This document shows positions 34,122-43,977 of a DNA stretch of 46,492 bases, piece by piece. The position numbers and the translations under genes are program-made. The number at the start of each line of letters is the position of its first letter. The stretch's first letter is position 1. The notes under the pieces were generated by a model. It had not been told where the DNA came from, made no database searches, and saw only the letters and a program-made list of their open reading frames with translations. This stretch comes from Bacteroidota bacterium (GTDB taxonomy: Bacteria; Bacteroidota; Bacteroidia; Chitinophagales; Saprospiraceae), in contig CAUJEY010000300.1 in assembly GCA_963169325.1 (NCBI GenBank), positions 1 through 46,492 on the forward strand. The letters are read 5' to 3'.

Positions 34122-35240
34122 ATGATTCAAAATAAATGGCTGGAGATAGCCTTGTATCCTGGTTGCATCCAGGGTTTCTTCCTGGTGTATCTGCTCTGGC
34201 AAAAAAAGAATGCCAATCGGGAGGCCGTTCAGTATTTCAATGCGCTCTTGCTGACCATTTCGATCCTCATGTTGCTGCGGGTGACATATCAGCCTTCCTT
34301 TTTCCGGGAGTTTGCAGAAATCATTTTACTGCCGGATGTGATCTTATTTTTGACTGGGCCATTTATCTATTTGTTCACCCGGGCTTTGCTTAGAGTGGAC
34401 GCGCTCCCAAGATTCAAATTATGGCCGCATTTCATACCCGCTGGCATTCATGTCCTGTTGGTCAACTCCTTTTTGGGCTTGCATTTAAAGGGTGTTTTAC
34501 ATATTCTGACATTGCCCCAGATTTTGGTAAGTTTCAATTTGATAGAATTGGCTGCAATGCTCAGTTTGGGTATCTACCTTTGGATGAGTTTGAGTATTTA
34601 CCACCGATATCGAGCAGCATTTTATCAAAAATTTGCCGCGCCTTTCATTGGTCAATTTTTACGGTCTTTTCTGATCGTTTGCCTGGGTCTATTGATTTTC
34701 TGGGGCGCTGGTTTAGTGCATAAAATTTATCAGCACCAGAGCGATTATTCCATTTATACCTTGTTTTGGGTGTTGCTTGTGGTTGCTATTTACTTTTTAG
34801 CCCTAAATATCTGGTCTACTCCCGCCATCCTTGAATTGCCTGTCGTAATAGAGGAGGAAGCAGAAAAAATGACTCAGGAAGAGCCCATTCCGGCAATTGA
34901 ATTGGAAGCCCTGAACCAATACATGCTATCTGAAAAGCCATACCTGCACCCGGAAATCAAGATTGGAGACCTGGCAGAAGCGCTGGATCAACCCAAACAT
35001 CGTTTGTCTAAGATTATCAATCAGGGTTATAACAGAAATTTCTTCGACTTCATCAATGGCTATCGGGTACAAGCCTACATCCAGGCACGTCGGGATCAAC
35101 GTTTTAGCCACCTGAACACCCTCGAACTTGCTTTTGCCACAGGATTCAATTCAAAATCAGCCTTTAACCGCGCCTTTCTGAAAGAAACCGGTCAGAATCC
35201 CCGTGAATATTTTGGCGTGAAAGCATCCAACATGCTCTAA
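34122..35240 (+). CDS. Membrane-anchored AraC family transcriptional regulator
   Basis: A 372-residue protein with seven or so hydrophobic helices in its first 240 residues and a cytoplasmic AraC-type DNA-binding domain at about 270-372. The first helix-turn-helix is in IKIGDLAEALDQPKHRLSKI, and the second ends FATGFNSKSAFNRAFLKETG, followed by QNPREYF. The ATG at 34122 is used; a GTG at 34098 would add eight residues. Such 7TM-AraC proteins are common in Bacteroidota and are thought to sense a membrane or periplasmic signal. The secreted beta-propeller gene starts 105 bases downstream behind a terminator-like hairpin and is a possible target. Confidence 0.9.
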   Translation: MIQNKWLEIALYPGCIQGFFLVYLLWQKKNANREAVQYFNALLLTISILMLLRVTYQPSFFREFAEIILLPDVILFLTGPFIYLFTRALLRVDALPRFKLWPHFIPAGIHVLLVNSFLGLHLKGVLHILTLPQILVSFNLIELAAMLSLGIYLWMSLSIYHRYRAAFYQKFAAPFIGQFLRSFLIVCLGLLIFWGAGLVHKIYQHQSDYSIYTLFWVLLVVAIYFLALNIWSTPAILELPVVIEEEAEKMTQEEPIPAIELEALNQYMLSEKPYLHPEIKIGDLAEALDQPKHRLSKIINQGYNRNFFDFINGYRVQAYIQARRDQRFSHLNTLELAFATGFNSKSAFNRAFLKETGQNPREYFGVKASNML

Positions 35241-35276
35241 AGAAAATACCTGCTATTTCGACCCACTTTACAAAAC

Positions 35277-35309
35277 GGGGCGATGGGTTACCCCATCCCC
35301 CTTTTTTTT
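35277..35309 (+). terminator. Rho-independent terminator-like hairpin
   Basis: GGGGCGATGGG pairs with CCCATCCCCC around a TTAC-type loop, with one bulged C, and is followed by a run of eight T. It lies 37 bases after the AraC gene stop. Confidence 0.65.
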
Positions 35310-35345
35310 GCCCCAGATTTTATTGTTCACCTAAATTGTTAAGCT

Positions 35346-36479
35346 ATGAAACACATCACTACCACGATCTTGCTGGTCTGGGCCGGCCTAAGCATGCTCC
35401 ACGCCCAAACGGTCACCACCATCACCACGAATGCCAGCAAAATTGACGACGACATAATTTTTGACTCCGCTGGAAATCTGTACGGGTCCAATTATGTTGG
35501 TTCAACCGTGTATAAACGAACGCCTGATGGCGTAGAAACTGTTTTTACCAATGGAATCGGAAGCCCCAATGGTATGGCATTCAACGACGATGGGACCATT
35601 GTATTAGCCGCCAATACGGGCAATAAATTATACAAGATATTCCCCGACGGAAGCAAGACAATACTGATTCCCTCCATTAGCGGGCCGTCTGGTATGCTCC
35701 GGATGCCGAATAGCGATACCATTCTGGTAACCACTTACATCCAACACAAAATATGGAAACTGGCACCCGATGGCACTCTGATTGACTACTTAAGTCATCC
35801 CCAATTTAACGGCCCAGTTGGACTTTGTTATGACGACGCCGGGAATCTATACGTGGCTAATTTTTCGGATCGAAAAATTTTCAAGGTGACTCCCAATGGT
35901 GAAATCAGCTTCCTGACCCAGCCCCCGCTCGGCCAAAATATTGGTTTTCTTGCCCACTCCCACGGCTTTTTATATGCCACAGCCTTCAATGCCCACAAAA
36001 TTTATAAGATTGATTTGAACGGAAACTACAATGTTTGGTTGGGCTCTACTTTGGGCACTACAGATGGCAATGCTGCTGTCGCGAAATTCAATCAGCCCAA
36101 CGGGATACGCCCTTCTTCGACGGGTGACACCTTGTATGTCTCAGATTTTGGCTCAAAAAAAGTACGGATGATCACCGACCTGAATGGAACAAGCAATAGT
36201 AGCGATCTTGTGGCGCCTGAATGGAATTTGCAGGTTTCTCCCAATCCCGTGGTTCAAAATGCGCTTGTCACTTTTGAACTGCGGGATCCAACCCTTATCA
36301 GTCTGTCGCTCTATGATATACAAGGGCATCTGGTCCAAATGATTTTACCGGAAAGGGAACTTAGTACAGGCAAACATCAATATCTATTGCAAAACAATGA
36401 TTTACAGGCTGCCACCTACTACCTGCACATACGATCCGGTGAAGGCCGGAACAGGGTACATAAAGTGTTGATCCTGTGA
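35346..36479 (+). CDS. Secreted SMP-30/NHL-like beta-propeller protein with T9SS type A domain
   Basis: A 377-residue exported protein. The signal peptide is residues 1-20 ([13 protein letters not shown]). From about 25 to 285, blade-like repeats recur: [55 protein letters not shown] and [20 protein letters not shown], each followed by a K-I/V-x-PDG turn. This is the pattern of six-bladed SMP-30/NHL propellers. Residues about 300-377 ([34 protein letters not shown]) are a type A sorting domain. Enzymatic activity (lactonase-like) or ligand binding is possible; metal ligands were not identified with confidence. It lies inside the segment bracketed by 165-bp repeats. Confidence 0.88.
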   Translation: MKHITTTILLVWAGLSMLHAQTVTTITTNASKIDDDIIFDSAGNLYGSNYVGSTVYKRTPDGVETVFTNGIGSPNGMAFNDDGTIVLAANTGNKLYKIFPDGSKTILIPSISGPSGMLRMPNSDTILVTTYIQHKIWKLAPDGTLIDYLSHPQFNGPVGLCYDDAGNLYVANFSDRKIFKVTPNGEISFLTQPPLGQNIGFLAHSHGFLYATAFNAHKIYKIDLNGNYNVWLGSTLGTTDGNAAVAKFNQPNGIRPSSTGDTLYVSDFGSKKVRMITDLNGTSNSSDLVAPEWNLQVSPNPVVQNALVTFELRDPTLISLSLYDIQGHLVQMILPERELSTGKHQYLLQNNDLQAATYYLHIRSGEGRNRVHKVLIL

Positions 36480-36510
36480 AACCTTTCTCCTGGTTTGTTT
36501 GAGATGGTTA

Positions 36511-36675
36511 TGGGGCATTGTCAGCCCCATAACCATTACGTTTCTGCTGCTTTATGTGTCGGGCATCCCGATGCTGGAAGCCAAATATGCCGACAACCCG
36601 CAATTTCAGGCATATAAGCAGCGAACGAATGCGTTTTTTCCGTGGCGGCCGGGTGGTTGATCCTTGTCCTAAGGA
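36511..36675. repeat. 165-bp direct repeat, right copy (detached DUF1295 gene tail)
   Basis: A copy of 32838-33002, with one mismatch that changes YMQRTNAF to YKQRTNAF. It encodes the last 49 residues and stop (36658-36660) of a DUF1295 protein but has no upstream gene body; it follows the beta-propeller stop by about 30 bases. It marks the right end of the inserted segment. Confidence 0.92.
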
Positions 36676-36714
36676 GCTTTTAGCACGAGCGGGCAATTAT
36701 GCCAAATACAGAGA

Positions 36715-36856
36715 CACGGAGTCCTTGAATATCGAATATCGAACACGGAATGTCGAATGTCGAAAGAACGTAGAGTATGCCGAATCATAGTGTGTGCTAG
36801 GGCTGCTTCGACATTCGACATTCCGTGTTCGATATTCGATATTCAAGGACTCCGTG
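36715..36856. repeat. Perfect 50-bp inverted repeat of TTCGATATTC/TTCGACATTC iterations
   Basis: 36715-36764 is the exact reverse complement of 36807-36856, with a 42-base loop. It shares the iterated CGATATTC motif with 30789-30890. It lies between the detached DUF1295 tail and the end of the giant LamG gene, and could terminate transcription of the latter. No gene occupies the rest of the 36480-36903 gap. Confidence 0.9.
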
Positions 36857-36903
36857 GTGAAAAATTTGTCGCAGTTTTCTGGCAAAAGACTTTAGACACA
36901 TCA

Positions 36904-39900
36904 TTACGGCAATCGCCGCAACACTACTTTCCTGCTCATACTGCCCGCATCCGTCACCAAGCGTACCATATACACGCCCGAATTGAGCCTGTCACCCGTG
37001 TCGGAGCGGCCGTTCCAGACGGTCGTATTCATGCCTTCCTGTGCACTGACCGGACGGCGCACCACCTCGCGGCCTTGCGCGTCGGTAATCATCAGCGTCA
37101 CCTCCTGCGCCTTATCCAATGTAAACCGCAGTTGCGTTTCGCTGCTGAACGGATTGGGCTGCGCTTCAAAAACACCTATGCCCTCGGGCAAGGAGTTTAC
37201 TCCGGTGGCCTGCCACAGGAAGGGCACCGGCGCTTCAATACTGCCCTGGTGTTGGTTCGGCGAGAAATACATCGTCTCCGTCAGGTTATGCACCGCATTG
37301 TTGGCGTCGTCGAACAGTTTGAACTGCAACTGCTCGCCGGCTGTGTTGGCGTAATAGGTCAGGAAGAACAGGTAAGCCTGCAGCGGTTCGATGTAGATCG
37401 CCCGGGCCGCGCCCCGCACTTCTCCGCCAACGAACACGCCGAGTTCCATACCGTCATTTGTGACATTCAGACCTTCATTGCTCAACATACCGATCAGCGT
37501 GCTGCTGTGTTCAAATTGCGCGGGATCCACCGACCAGAAAGCCGTTTCCGGACCGCCGCGTTCTTCAATTGGGTTGCCTGTAAACGGATTGTTCGGCGGG
37601 TACGTCAATGAGCCGGGTTGGGTCACTTTAATCTGGTAGCCGTTTGGCGGCATCATGTATTTCAGGTTGCCGATCCAGCGGTAGTAGGTGAATGGGCCAT
37701 CCACTACCTGGCTGTACTGCGCAAACGCTACCTGACTCTTGATAATATCGCCCGGCGCCGCGGGCACCGTGGCCAGGGCATCGTCAATAGGCAGGGAGTA
37801 GTTGGGCACATAGCCGATCCAGTTCCAGCCGGCAACGAGCGGGACGGGCGTCAGGGCCGGATCGAGTGGCGTCCCCAGCATGCGCAAAGTATCGGGCTGA
37901 TCAGCGCGGTAGATGTACATACCGGTATTGTTCAGGTTTGTCAAAGATCCTACCCAACTGCTGCCGCTGTACAGGGAGAAAGGCCCCTGGCTACGGATCA
38001 GGTCGTTCTGCGGGTGGTGGAGCGTGGCTAAGGCCGCATTCAGGCTGTTGTCCGGGAAAGCCAGGTTAAATGAAATCCAGTTCCAACCGTAGTTGAACGG
38101 TACTTCACGCAGCAACAATCCACCGGTGTTGATCACTTGCGGGTTGTTGGGTGTGCCGAGAATGTTGTCGGGTTGGAAAGTGAAAGCCTCCTGCACAAAC
38201 CCGTAGCGCTGGCACTCGGAGGCATCCCAGACCTCCAGGCGGATCGGGTCGAGCAGGTCGTCCGGGTCGCCGTAAATGGTCAGGTAAGCCAGGTAGGTGC
38301 CGAGCAAGGGTACGTATTGTACATTGGCGCGGCCGCGCAATTCGTCGTTGATGTACGCCGCTACGATGTCCTCCGGATCGGTGGACAACACACCCTCGAT
38401 ATTCACCCGGAGCACCATGCTCATGGTGTTTTCAAACAAACCCGGAACCACGGAACCATAAGGCAGGCGGCAAACCACGCGCACGCCGATGGGCAAACCT
38501 TCGTCGCCACCCATGAAAAATGGGTTTTGGCCGGTTTCGGTGTGCAGAACAATGGAGTCCGTCCAGTGCCCGAAGGCAAGCGTGGAGTCAATCTGAAAAC
38601 TGACCGGCCGAATCTCATTGGCCGCCAGGGTGCCCTGATCGGGTACGACGCGTACCCAATCGGGGATATTCTGGATGGTAAACGGCACCGGATAACCACC
38701 GCGGTTGTGGATGTTGGCTACTGCAGTTTTGTTTTCATCCTCAAATTTTGTCACACCCAGGCTGTCAGTCAGCCAGGCCAGTTCGTTGCGGTCCACGTAG
38801 AATTCCCAGTCGAGGTACGGACGCACATTGCCGGTTTTGTCCTCGATGTCGTGCAGTTCGATGCGCAGGATTTTATTTTCATAAAACTGGTTCTGGAAGG
38901 TTGGGTCGAGCACGATTTTGTTTTCAAAACAGGTAACGGCGATGTCAATCAACTGCCCTGTCGTGGCCTCGTACAGGCCCACGTTGTTGGGTTGGGTGAG
39001 GTCGGCGGGGATCAGTTTGTTGCAGTTGATGTGTTTATTGAATGTGAAAGAAACCTCATCGCCCACCTGGTACACGCCGTCCGAGGGTTGGGGAACGCCC
39101 ACAATGCTGGGCGGTTCGCGGTCAATGCGGCCTTTGATGGTATACGAATAACCCGGATCGGTTGCTGCGTCGCCGGTACAGATAGCCACGGCACGAATTT
39201 CGTAGGGGCCGTCGGACAAGCCGGTGGTTTCCCAGAAAAACTGGGTAAAATTGTCGCCCAGATCGGCCTTCAGGATATCGGATTGCGGCGTGATATTGAT
39301 CCAGGCGCCGTCGCCGTCGGAGCGGCGGTATTGCACCCGCACGAGGTCGAAGAACGGCTCGTTTTTGTTGTAGCCCGAGACGGTGATACGCCGAAGGCTG
39401 TTGTCGGCGGCCAATTGCACCCAGCCTTCTTCCGGCACGTTGATGGCCACCTCGCTGCAGGGGCGGTTGAAGCGCACGCCGAGGTACAACGGGGAGTAAA
39501 AGTTTGGGTTCCAGTCCACACCAAGCCCGAGAGCATAGTTTCGATCCACTTCACATTCCGAATGTAGCGCCACCACGAGGCTGTCGTAGTCGTACTCAAT
39601 TGGGCCACGTTCGATGGTAACGGTGATGGGCAGCGATTCGCCGTAGGGGACGATGTATTTTTGGGGCTGATCCAGCACACCGCCGTTCAGTTTGATGACG
39701 GCGCCGTGGGGGTTGTATTGGGGAATAGCGGAGATCACATACGGCCAGGATTCGTTGGTGGCGCCGATATTGCCCAGCAGTAGTTGAAAGGTTGCTGCTT
39801 CGTTGGCCGGCACATTGGTTGCCACGAACGAGTTACCCGGGGCCAGTTGCAGGTTCACGCCCTCGCGGTTGGCAGTGCCCTCTTCCCAGGGACAGGACGA

Positions 39901-42900
39901 CTGCCCGGCTTTGATGCGAAACACGGGCGTTTTGTACACGGAGTCCATCGCCACATCCACGGAGAACGCATCGCCGGGGTCGTCGTCGGCGAGAATGTAG
40001 CCGGTCGTAATGCCGCCGGAGGTTTCCGTAGTGGAGTCGACGCGTGTGTCGCTCGTGGCCGCCACGAACTTTAGCATACCGGTGACCCCAGCTTTATTGA
40101 ACTCAAATCCAAAATGACTTTCTAAGGATTCTTCGCTGTTAACTAATTGCTGAAGTTGGTTGGTCGTAGTGGTGTCGCTGGTTTCGGAGTATTCGTAGCC
40201 GATATTGGCATCGAAGGATATGTTGCGTATAAACTTGGCTTTTTCCTTCAAGGCGGTATTTTGATCAATGATCGCCTGCCAGCGGGCAAAGGACTCTGCC
40301 GACTGCGTCCGGATCGAGTCGTCAACCAGTGGATCATTGGCCAGCACGTCCAGGTAGCGCATCACGTTGTTGACGAGGTGGTATTCCGAGTACATGAACA
40401 CGGTAGAAAAATTGCCCGGCTCAATGTTTAGTACCTGCGATACGGCAGGCGTACAAGTCATTTCGTCAAAAGAAACCTGATCGGCAAAGCCGAAGATGAT
40501 ATTAATCGCTTCGCCCATGTAAATATCGCCGCCCAGTCCCACGGAGCTGTTGCTGCCCACGATGAGGTCGCCATCGTCGGTGGACAGTTTTTCGCTCACT
40601 GACATACAGGTTTGGAACGTGCTATCGGTAATTTTTTGGTAGGTAACCTGGAACTCGGCGCCGATATCGAAAATAGGGCCTGCGTTCATGATTTGTATGA
40701 TTCCTAACCCAACGCCTATTTCCACGTTACCGCCCAGGTGTGTTTCGAGGCCGCCACCGCCACCCACTTCATAGTCGAAACCAACGTGGTACGATTTGCA
40801 AGCTTGGGTGTTTTTTTCCAAAAATGCCGAACTGCCGTCGCCCGGAGGGTCGCGCAAAATGAGCGACGGTGTTTCGGGAAGCATGGTTGTGAACGTATTT
40901 TCCTTGCTGCGTATGCCGGTCACCACGGCTTGTTTGGTCAGACTGCCTTCTCTGCCGGCTACCGAGGTGCCCAGTACCTGAAATGTTTTCAAATACGGTG
41001 GCGACGGGTTGGGAGGGCCAACGATGAATGTATATTTCAACTGTCCGCCACTCATGGTCGTGTCCAAAACCTCGTCTGAAAATCCGTTGATGATCCGGAA
41101 ATTGGCGGTATCCAAATAACACACCCCGTCGTCGGACATAGTCGCCACATACTGCTCTTTGAGTTTTATGGTCAGTTGGACGTACTGGTCTTTGTCCAGT
41201 ACGATGATTTCCGGACTACATCCTGCCACAGGATCCAGGCCGCTGACAATTTCCACTTCCGGCGGAGCGAAATAGATAAAATCAACGATGGTGTCGTTGA
41301 CGGTGAGGTTTACCGTTGAACCGCCTTGCACTTGAAAAGCCGTTTTTATGTCGGGATCGGAGTGTTCCACCACGGCTACCGTCATGCTTTCCAGCGGCGG
41401 CAGGCCCGGAAACTCGAAATTACCTTCCTGATTGTCTAGCGTAATTTCCCGCTCCAGGCAGCCGTCTGCCGAACGCACCTTTACCGTGCAAACGGTTCCG
41501 GTGCCCGTGCCCGGGGGCGCTTCGATGATGGACTTTTTGCACAAACCGCCGGCTACCTGCCCTTTGACGATTCGGGTGGTGGTCACGTTGAACAAAATAC
41601 CGGCAATAGGGCTGGTCACGTTGGTTACCTCCCACACCGCAGGGATGAAACTGTATCCCTCAAATTTAGGCTCCAGAAAAGCATTGTCGCCGGGGTTAAA
41701 ATCAATCAGGAATTTGCCGGTGGAGTCTGTAAAAACTTTGGGTTTAAACGATTCGCCGTTGACCAGAATCTCTACGTTCGGCGCGAAGCAGTCGGTGTTT
41801 TGATACCGCACATAGCCCGTGACCGGCACGGTGGAGCGGTCGGTAAAGTCCACCTGATCCACCGAAGTGATGCTGGGGTTGAGCGTCACCTGGCGGGTGA
41901 CGGGGGAGAACTCGTGTGGCTCCGTGGCTTGTCGGGCGGCAAAAGGCGTCCATTCGGTGCCGGTTGCCGTGCCAAAACCCAGCAGTACCGAGCCGCTGTT
42001 GTTCAAGCGGTTGCCGCTGCCTTCGTCAAGTGCAAAGTGGACGCGCAGGCCTCTTTCCTGCATGTCGCGTGGAAACTGGTAGTGGTTTTGGATATGGGAT
42101 ACGCTCAGGGTGGTATCGTAGATGGCCACCTCGTCAATCAGCCCACCGAAGTAGTCGGTTTGGCCGCCGCCACTGGGTCGGGCGCCGAGAACCCAGGTTT
42201 GTGTGGTATCCGACCAATTGCCGCCGACCCCGGAAAACGTGTTGCTGCCGATAGACACACCGTCTTTATAGGCCGTCACAGTGCGGTTGCCGCCACTGCT
42301 GTCAATGGTGAACGCAAGGTGTTTGTAGCCCATTCCCAAGAGGCCGAAGTTCTTTTCCTGTCCGTTGAGGTAAAATTTGATGTCGTTGTCGGCACCGTTT
42401 GGCGTAAGCAAGAGGCGAAAATCGTTGCTATCCCATTTTTTGGAAAAAACGCATTGCGTACCGTCAGGGCCGGCGCTGTTGATCCACAGTTCAATAGTGG
42501 CTTTGGGCGTCAAAGAAAAATCGGGCAACGTGGCGTAGTCGTTTTGGCTACGCACAAAACGCAAGGCACTGTACATGTAAAAATCCTTGGACGGGTGAGC
42601 TAAAAACGTGGTGCCGGTACCGTAACTGACCGACTCAATGCGGTAAAAACCTTCCTCGTTGGTTAAGCCCGAGTTGCTCACCGGTGGCCGGTCTGTATCG
42701 AATTCTGCGCCGCAGAAAAACAGTTTGGTCCGCTGGATCAGGTCGAAGGATTTGGAGCCCTGCTCCTCGTCCAGTTTCCAGTAATATTTCAAGTCGGGCG
42801 TAAGTGTAGAGGCCGTCCCCATCATCACATCGGCGAGGTCAATTTCGTCGAGGCGGCGGTGGTACAGGCGCAACTCATCGAGCAAGCCGTTCCAGCCGGA

Positions 42901-43923
42901 TTGTCCGGTGCGGCTGCCAAGGCGCACTTCGGCGGCAGAAGAAATCGGCGGCAGCGTGCCGATGGACACCAGGGTGCCGTCGATGTACAGGCGGCCTTTC
43001 GAGTCGGCATCCACGGAAAGCGCAATATTGTGCCAGTCATTCCTGGTGCTATCGGGGAACTGGCCGGCGAGCAGCGTCGTACCGGCAGCCGTTTGTGCAA
43101 CCTGGATGCCTTCGTGCCCGCCTGAACTGGCGATGGTCCGGAAGAACAACGGGAAGGGCGAAAAGTCGAGCAGGCCGGCATTGGCTGTAGCGGAATCGGT
43201 CTTCATCCAAAACGACAACGTCCACTCGCCGTTTGCCGCAGGCAACATACTGACGGTGTCGTAGAAAAACGCGCCGTCCGACGCATCAAATTTTAACGAA
43301 AAACCCTGCATGGGCGTGAGCGTGACGAGCGCACCGGGCACGGGGCTGCCATTTACGGTTTGCACCTGGCCGGTCACTACGCCATTGGGTACCTGAAAAC
43401 CGAGCGCCTTTCCGGCGACGCCTTCTCCGTACACGTTGATGCCGCGCACTTCGTAGTTGTAAGGGCGCCCGGCGATGACGTTGAAGTCGTTGAAGTTGCG
43501 AATGTTGTTGGCCACGGTGGCGAGAAAAACGCCGTCGCGGTACAAGTTGAAGCCCTGGGTGGGGTTTGGGCCCAGCGGGTTGAGCACCCAGGAAATCTGG
43601 ATGCGGTCGAGCAGGTCGCCCTGTGTGGCTGTGACGATGGGCGCAAACGGCGGGATCAGTATCTGTCCGTAAGAGCCGAAAGCCATGTCGTTTTCGGGCG
43701 TCGTGACCGGCCCAACGAGCATTTGCCCTACCACCATGTCGGTACGGCGCGAGGAGTTCCGCACGTCAATGCCGGAGCCGTAGTTGAAAAAAACCTGACC
43801 GGGGCGGATGGAAAAAGCGCCGGCAGGGCTACAGGCGGGGTCGGACTGGCCGAAACCGTTTACCAGGCTTCCAAAAACAAAAAGGAAAAAAACAAGCAGG
43901 CGAGTATAGTAAAGATATTTCAT
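36904..43923 (-). CDS. Giant LamG-domain surface protein with T9SS type A sorting domain
   Basis: A 2339-residue exported multidomain protein. A signal peptide occupies residues 1-25. A fibronectin-III-like domain lies at about 93-175. Two LamG/concanavalin-like lectin domains lie at about 208-370 (GEWTLSFWMKTD, WNGLLDELRLYHRRLDEIDL) and 454-610 (KATIELWINSAGPDG, FGGLIDEVAIYDTTL). Carboxypeptidase-regulatory-like sandwiches follow (about 690-900). A long central part (about 950-1500) is unassigned. A Big_5-like Ig domain lies near 1600-1725 (REPPSIVGVPQPSDG). The FlgD-like sorting domain forms the C-terminus (VFEAQPNPFSSETQLRF, GVYMVRLVTDAGSMSRKVVL). It probably sits on the cell surface as an adhesin or matrix protein. 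It is third in an operon behind the two Lcl-domain genes, 54 bases after the second. Confidence 0.9.
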   Translation of the reverse strand: MKYLYYTRLLVFFLFVFGSLVNGFGQSDPACSPAGAFSIRPGQVFFNYGSGIDVRNSSRRTDMVVGQMLVGPVTTPENDMAFGSYGQILIPPFAPIVTATQGDLLDRIQISWVLNPLGPNPTQGFNLYRDGVFLATVANNIRNFNDFNVIAGRPYNYEVRGINVYGEGVAGKALGFQVPNGVVTGQVQTVNGSPVPGALVTLTPMQGFSLKFDASDGAFFYDTVSMLPAANGEWTLSFWMKTDSATANAGLLDFSPFPLFFRTIASSGGHEGIQVAQTAAGTTLLAGQFPDSTRNDWHNIALSVDADSKGRLYIDGTLVSIGTLPPISSAAEVRLGSRTGQSGWNGLLDELRLYHRRLDEIDLADVMMGTASTLTPDLKYYWKLDEEQGSKSFDLIQRTKLFFCGAEFDTDRPPVSNSGLTNEEGFYRIESVSYGTGTTFLAHPSKDFYMYSALRFVRSQNDYATLPDFSLTPKATIELWINSAGPDGTQCVFSKKWDSNDFRLLLTPNGADNDIKFYLNGQEKNFGLLGMGYKHLAFTIDSSGGNRTVTAYKDGVSIGSNTFSGVGGNWSDTTQTWVLGARPSGGGQTDYFGGLIDEVAIYDTTLSVSHIQNHYQFPRDMQERGLRVHFALDEGSGNRLNNSGSVLLGFGTATGTEWTPFAARQATEPHEFSPVTRQVTLNPSITSVDQVDFTDRSTVPVTGYVRYQNTDCFAPNVEILVNGESFKPKVFTDSTGKFLIDFNPGDNAFLEPKFEGYSFIPAVWEVTNVTSPIAGILFNVTTTRIVKGQVAGGLCKKSIIEAPPGTGTGTVCTVKVRSADGCLEREITLDNQEGNFEFPGLPPLESMTVAVVEHSDPDIKTAFQVQGGSTVNLTVNDTIVDFIYFAPPEVEIVSGLDPVAGCSPEIIVLDKDQYVQLTIKLKEQYVATMSDDGVCYLDTANFRIINGFSDEVLDTTMSGGQLKYTFIVGPPNPSPPYLKTFQVLGTSVAGREGSLTKQAVVTGIRSKENTFTTMLPETPSLILRDPPGDGSSAFLEKNTQACKSYHVGFDYEVGGGGGLETHLGGNVEIGVGLGIIQIMNAGPIFDIGAEFQVTYQKITDSTFQTCMSVSEKLSTDDGDLIVGSNSSVGLGGDIYMGEAINIIFGFADQVSFDEMTCTPAVSQVLNIEPGNFSTVFMYSEYHLVNNVMRYLDVLANDPLVDDSIRTQSAESFARWQAIIDQNTALKEKAKFIRNISFDANIGYEYSETSDTTTTNQLQQLVNSEESLESHFGFEFNKAGVTGMLKFVAATSDTRVDSTTETSGGITTGYILADDDPGDAFSVDVAMDSVYKTPVFRIKAGQSSCPWEEGTANREGVNLQLAPGNSFVATNVPANEAATFQLLLGNIGATNESWPYVISAIPQYNPHGAVIKLNGGVLDQPQKYIVPYGESLPITVTIERGPIEYDYDSLVVALHSECEVDRNYALGLGVDWNPNFYSPLYLGVRFNRPCSEVAINVPEEGWVQLAADNSLRRITVSGYNKNEPFFDLVRVQYRRSDGDGAWINITPQSDILKADLGDNFTQFFWETTGLSDGPYEIRAVAICTGDAATDPGYSYTIKGRIDREPPSIVGVPQPSDGVYQVGDEVSFTFNKHINCNKLIPADLTQPNNVGLYEATTGQLIDIAVTCFENKIVLDPTFQNQFYENKILRIELHDIEDKTGNVRPYLDWEFYVDRNELAWLTDSLGVTKFEDENKTAVANIHNRGGYPVPFTIQNIPDWVRVVPDQGTLAANEIRPVSFQIDSTLAFGHWTDSIVLHTETGQNPFFMGGDEGLPIGVRVVCRLPYGSVVPGLFENTMSMVLRVNIEGVLSTDPEDIVAAYINDELRGRANVQYVPLLGTYLAYLTIYGDPDDLLDPIRLEVWDASECQRYGFVQEAFTFQPDNILGTPNNPQVINTGGLLLREVPFNYGWNWISFNLAFPDNSLNAALATLHHPQNDLIRSQGPFSLYSGSSWVGSLTNLNNTGMYIYRADQPDTLRMLGTPLDPALTPVPLVAGWNWIGYVPNYSLPIDDALATVPAAPGDIIKSQVAFAQYSQVVDGPFTYYRWIGNLKYMMPPNGYQIKVTQPGSLTYPPNNPFTGNPIEERGGPETAFWSVDPAQFEHSSTLIGMLSNEGLNVTNDGMELGVFVGGEVRGAARAIYIEPLQAYLFFLTYYANTAGEQLQFKLFDDANNAVHNLTETMYFSPNQHQGSIEAPVPFLWQATGVNSLPEGIGVFEAQPNPFSSETQLRFTLDKAQEVTLMITDAQGREVVRRPVSAQEGMNTTVWNGRSDTGDRLNSGVYMVRLVTDAGSMSRKVVLRRLP

Positions 43924-43977
43924 GAGTGGCAGTGATGTTTAAACGAAAGCGGTTCGACGTGATGTTAAGCGGTTTTG

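Noticed and set aside
38137-39567. A 476-codon plus-strand frame
   Set aside because: It is antisense to the LamG gene, which is continuous over 2339 codons and has a signal peptide and sorting domain.
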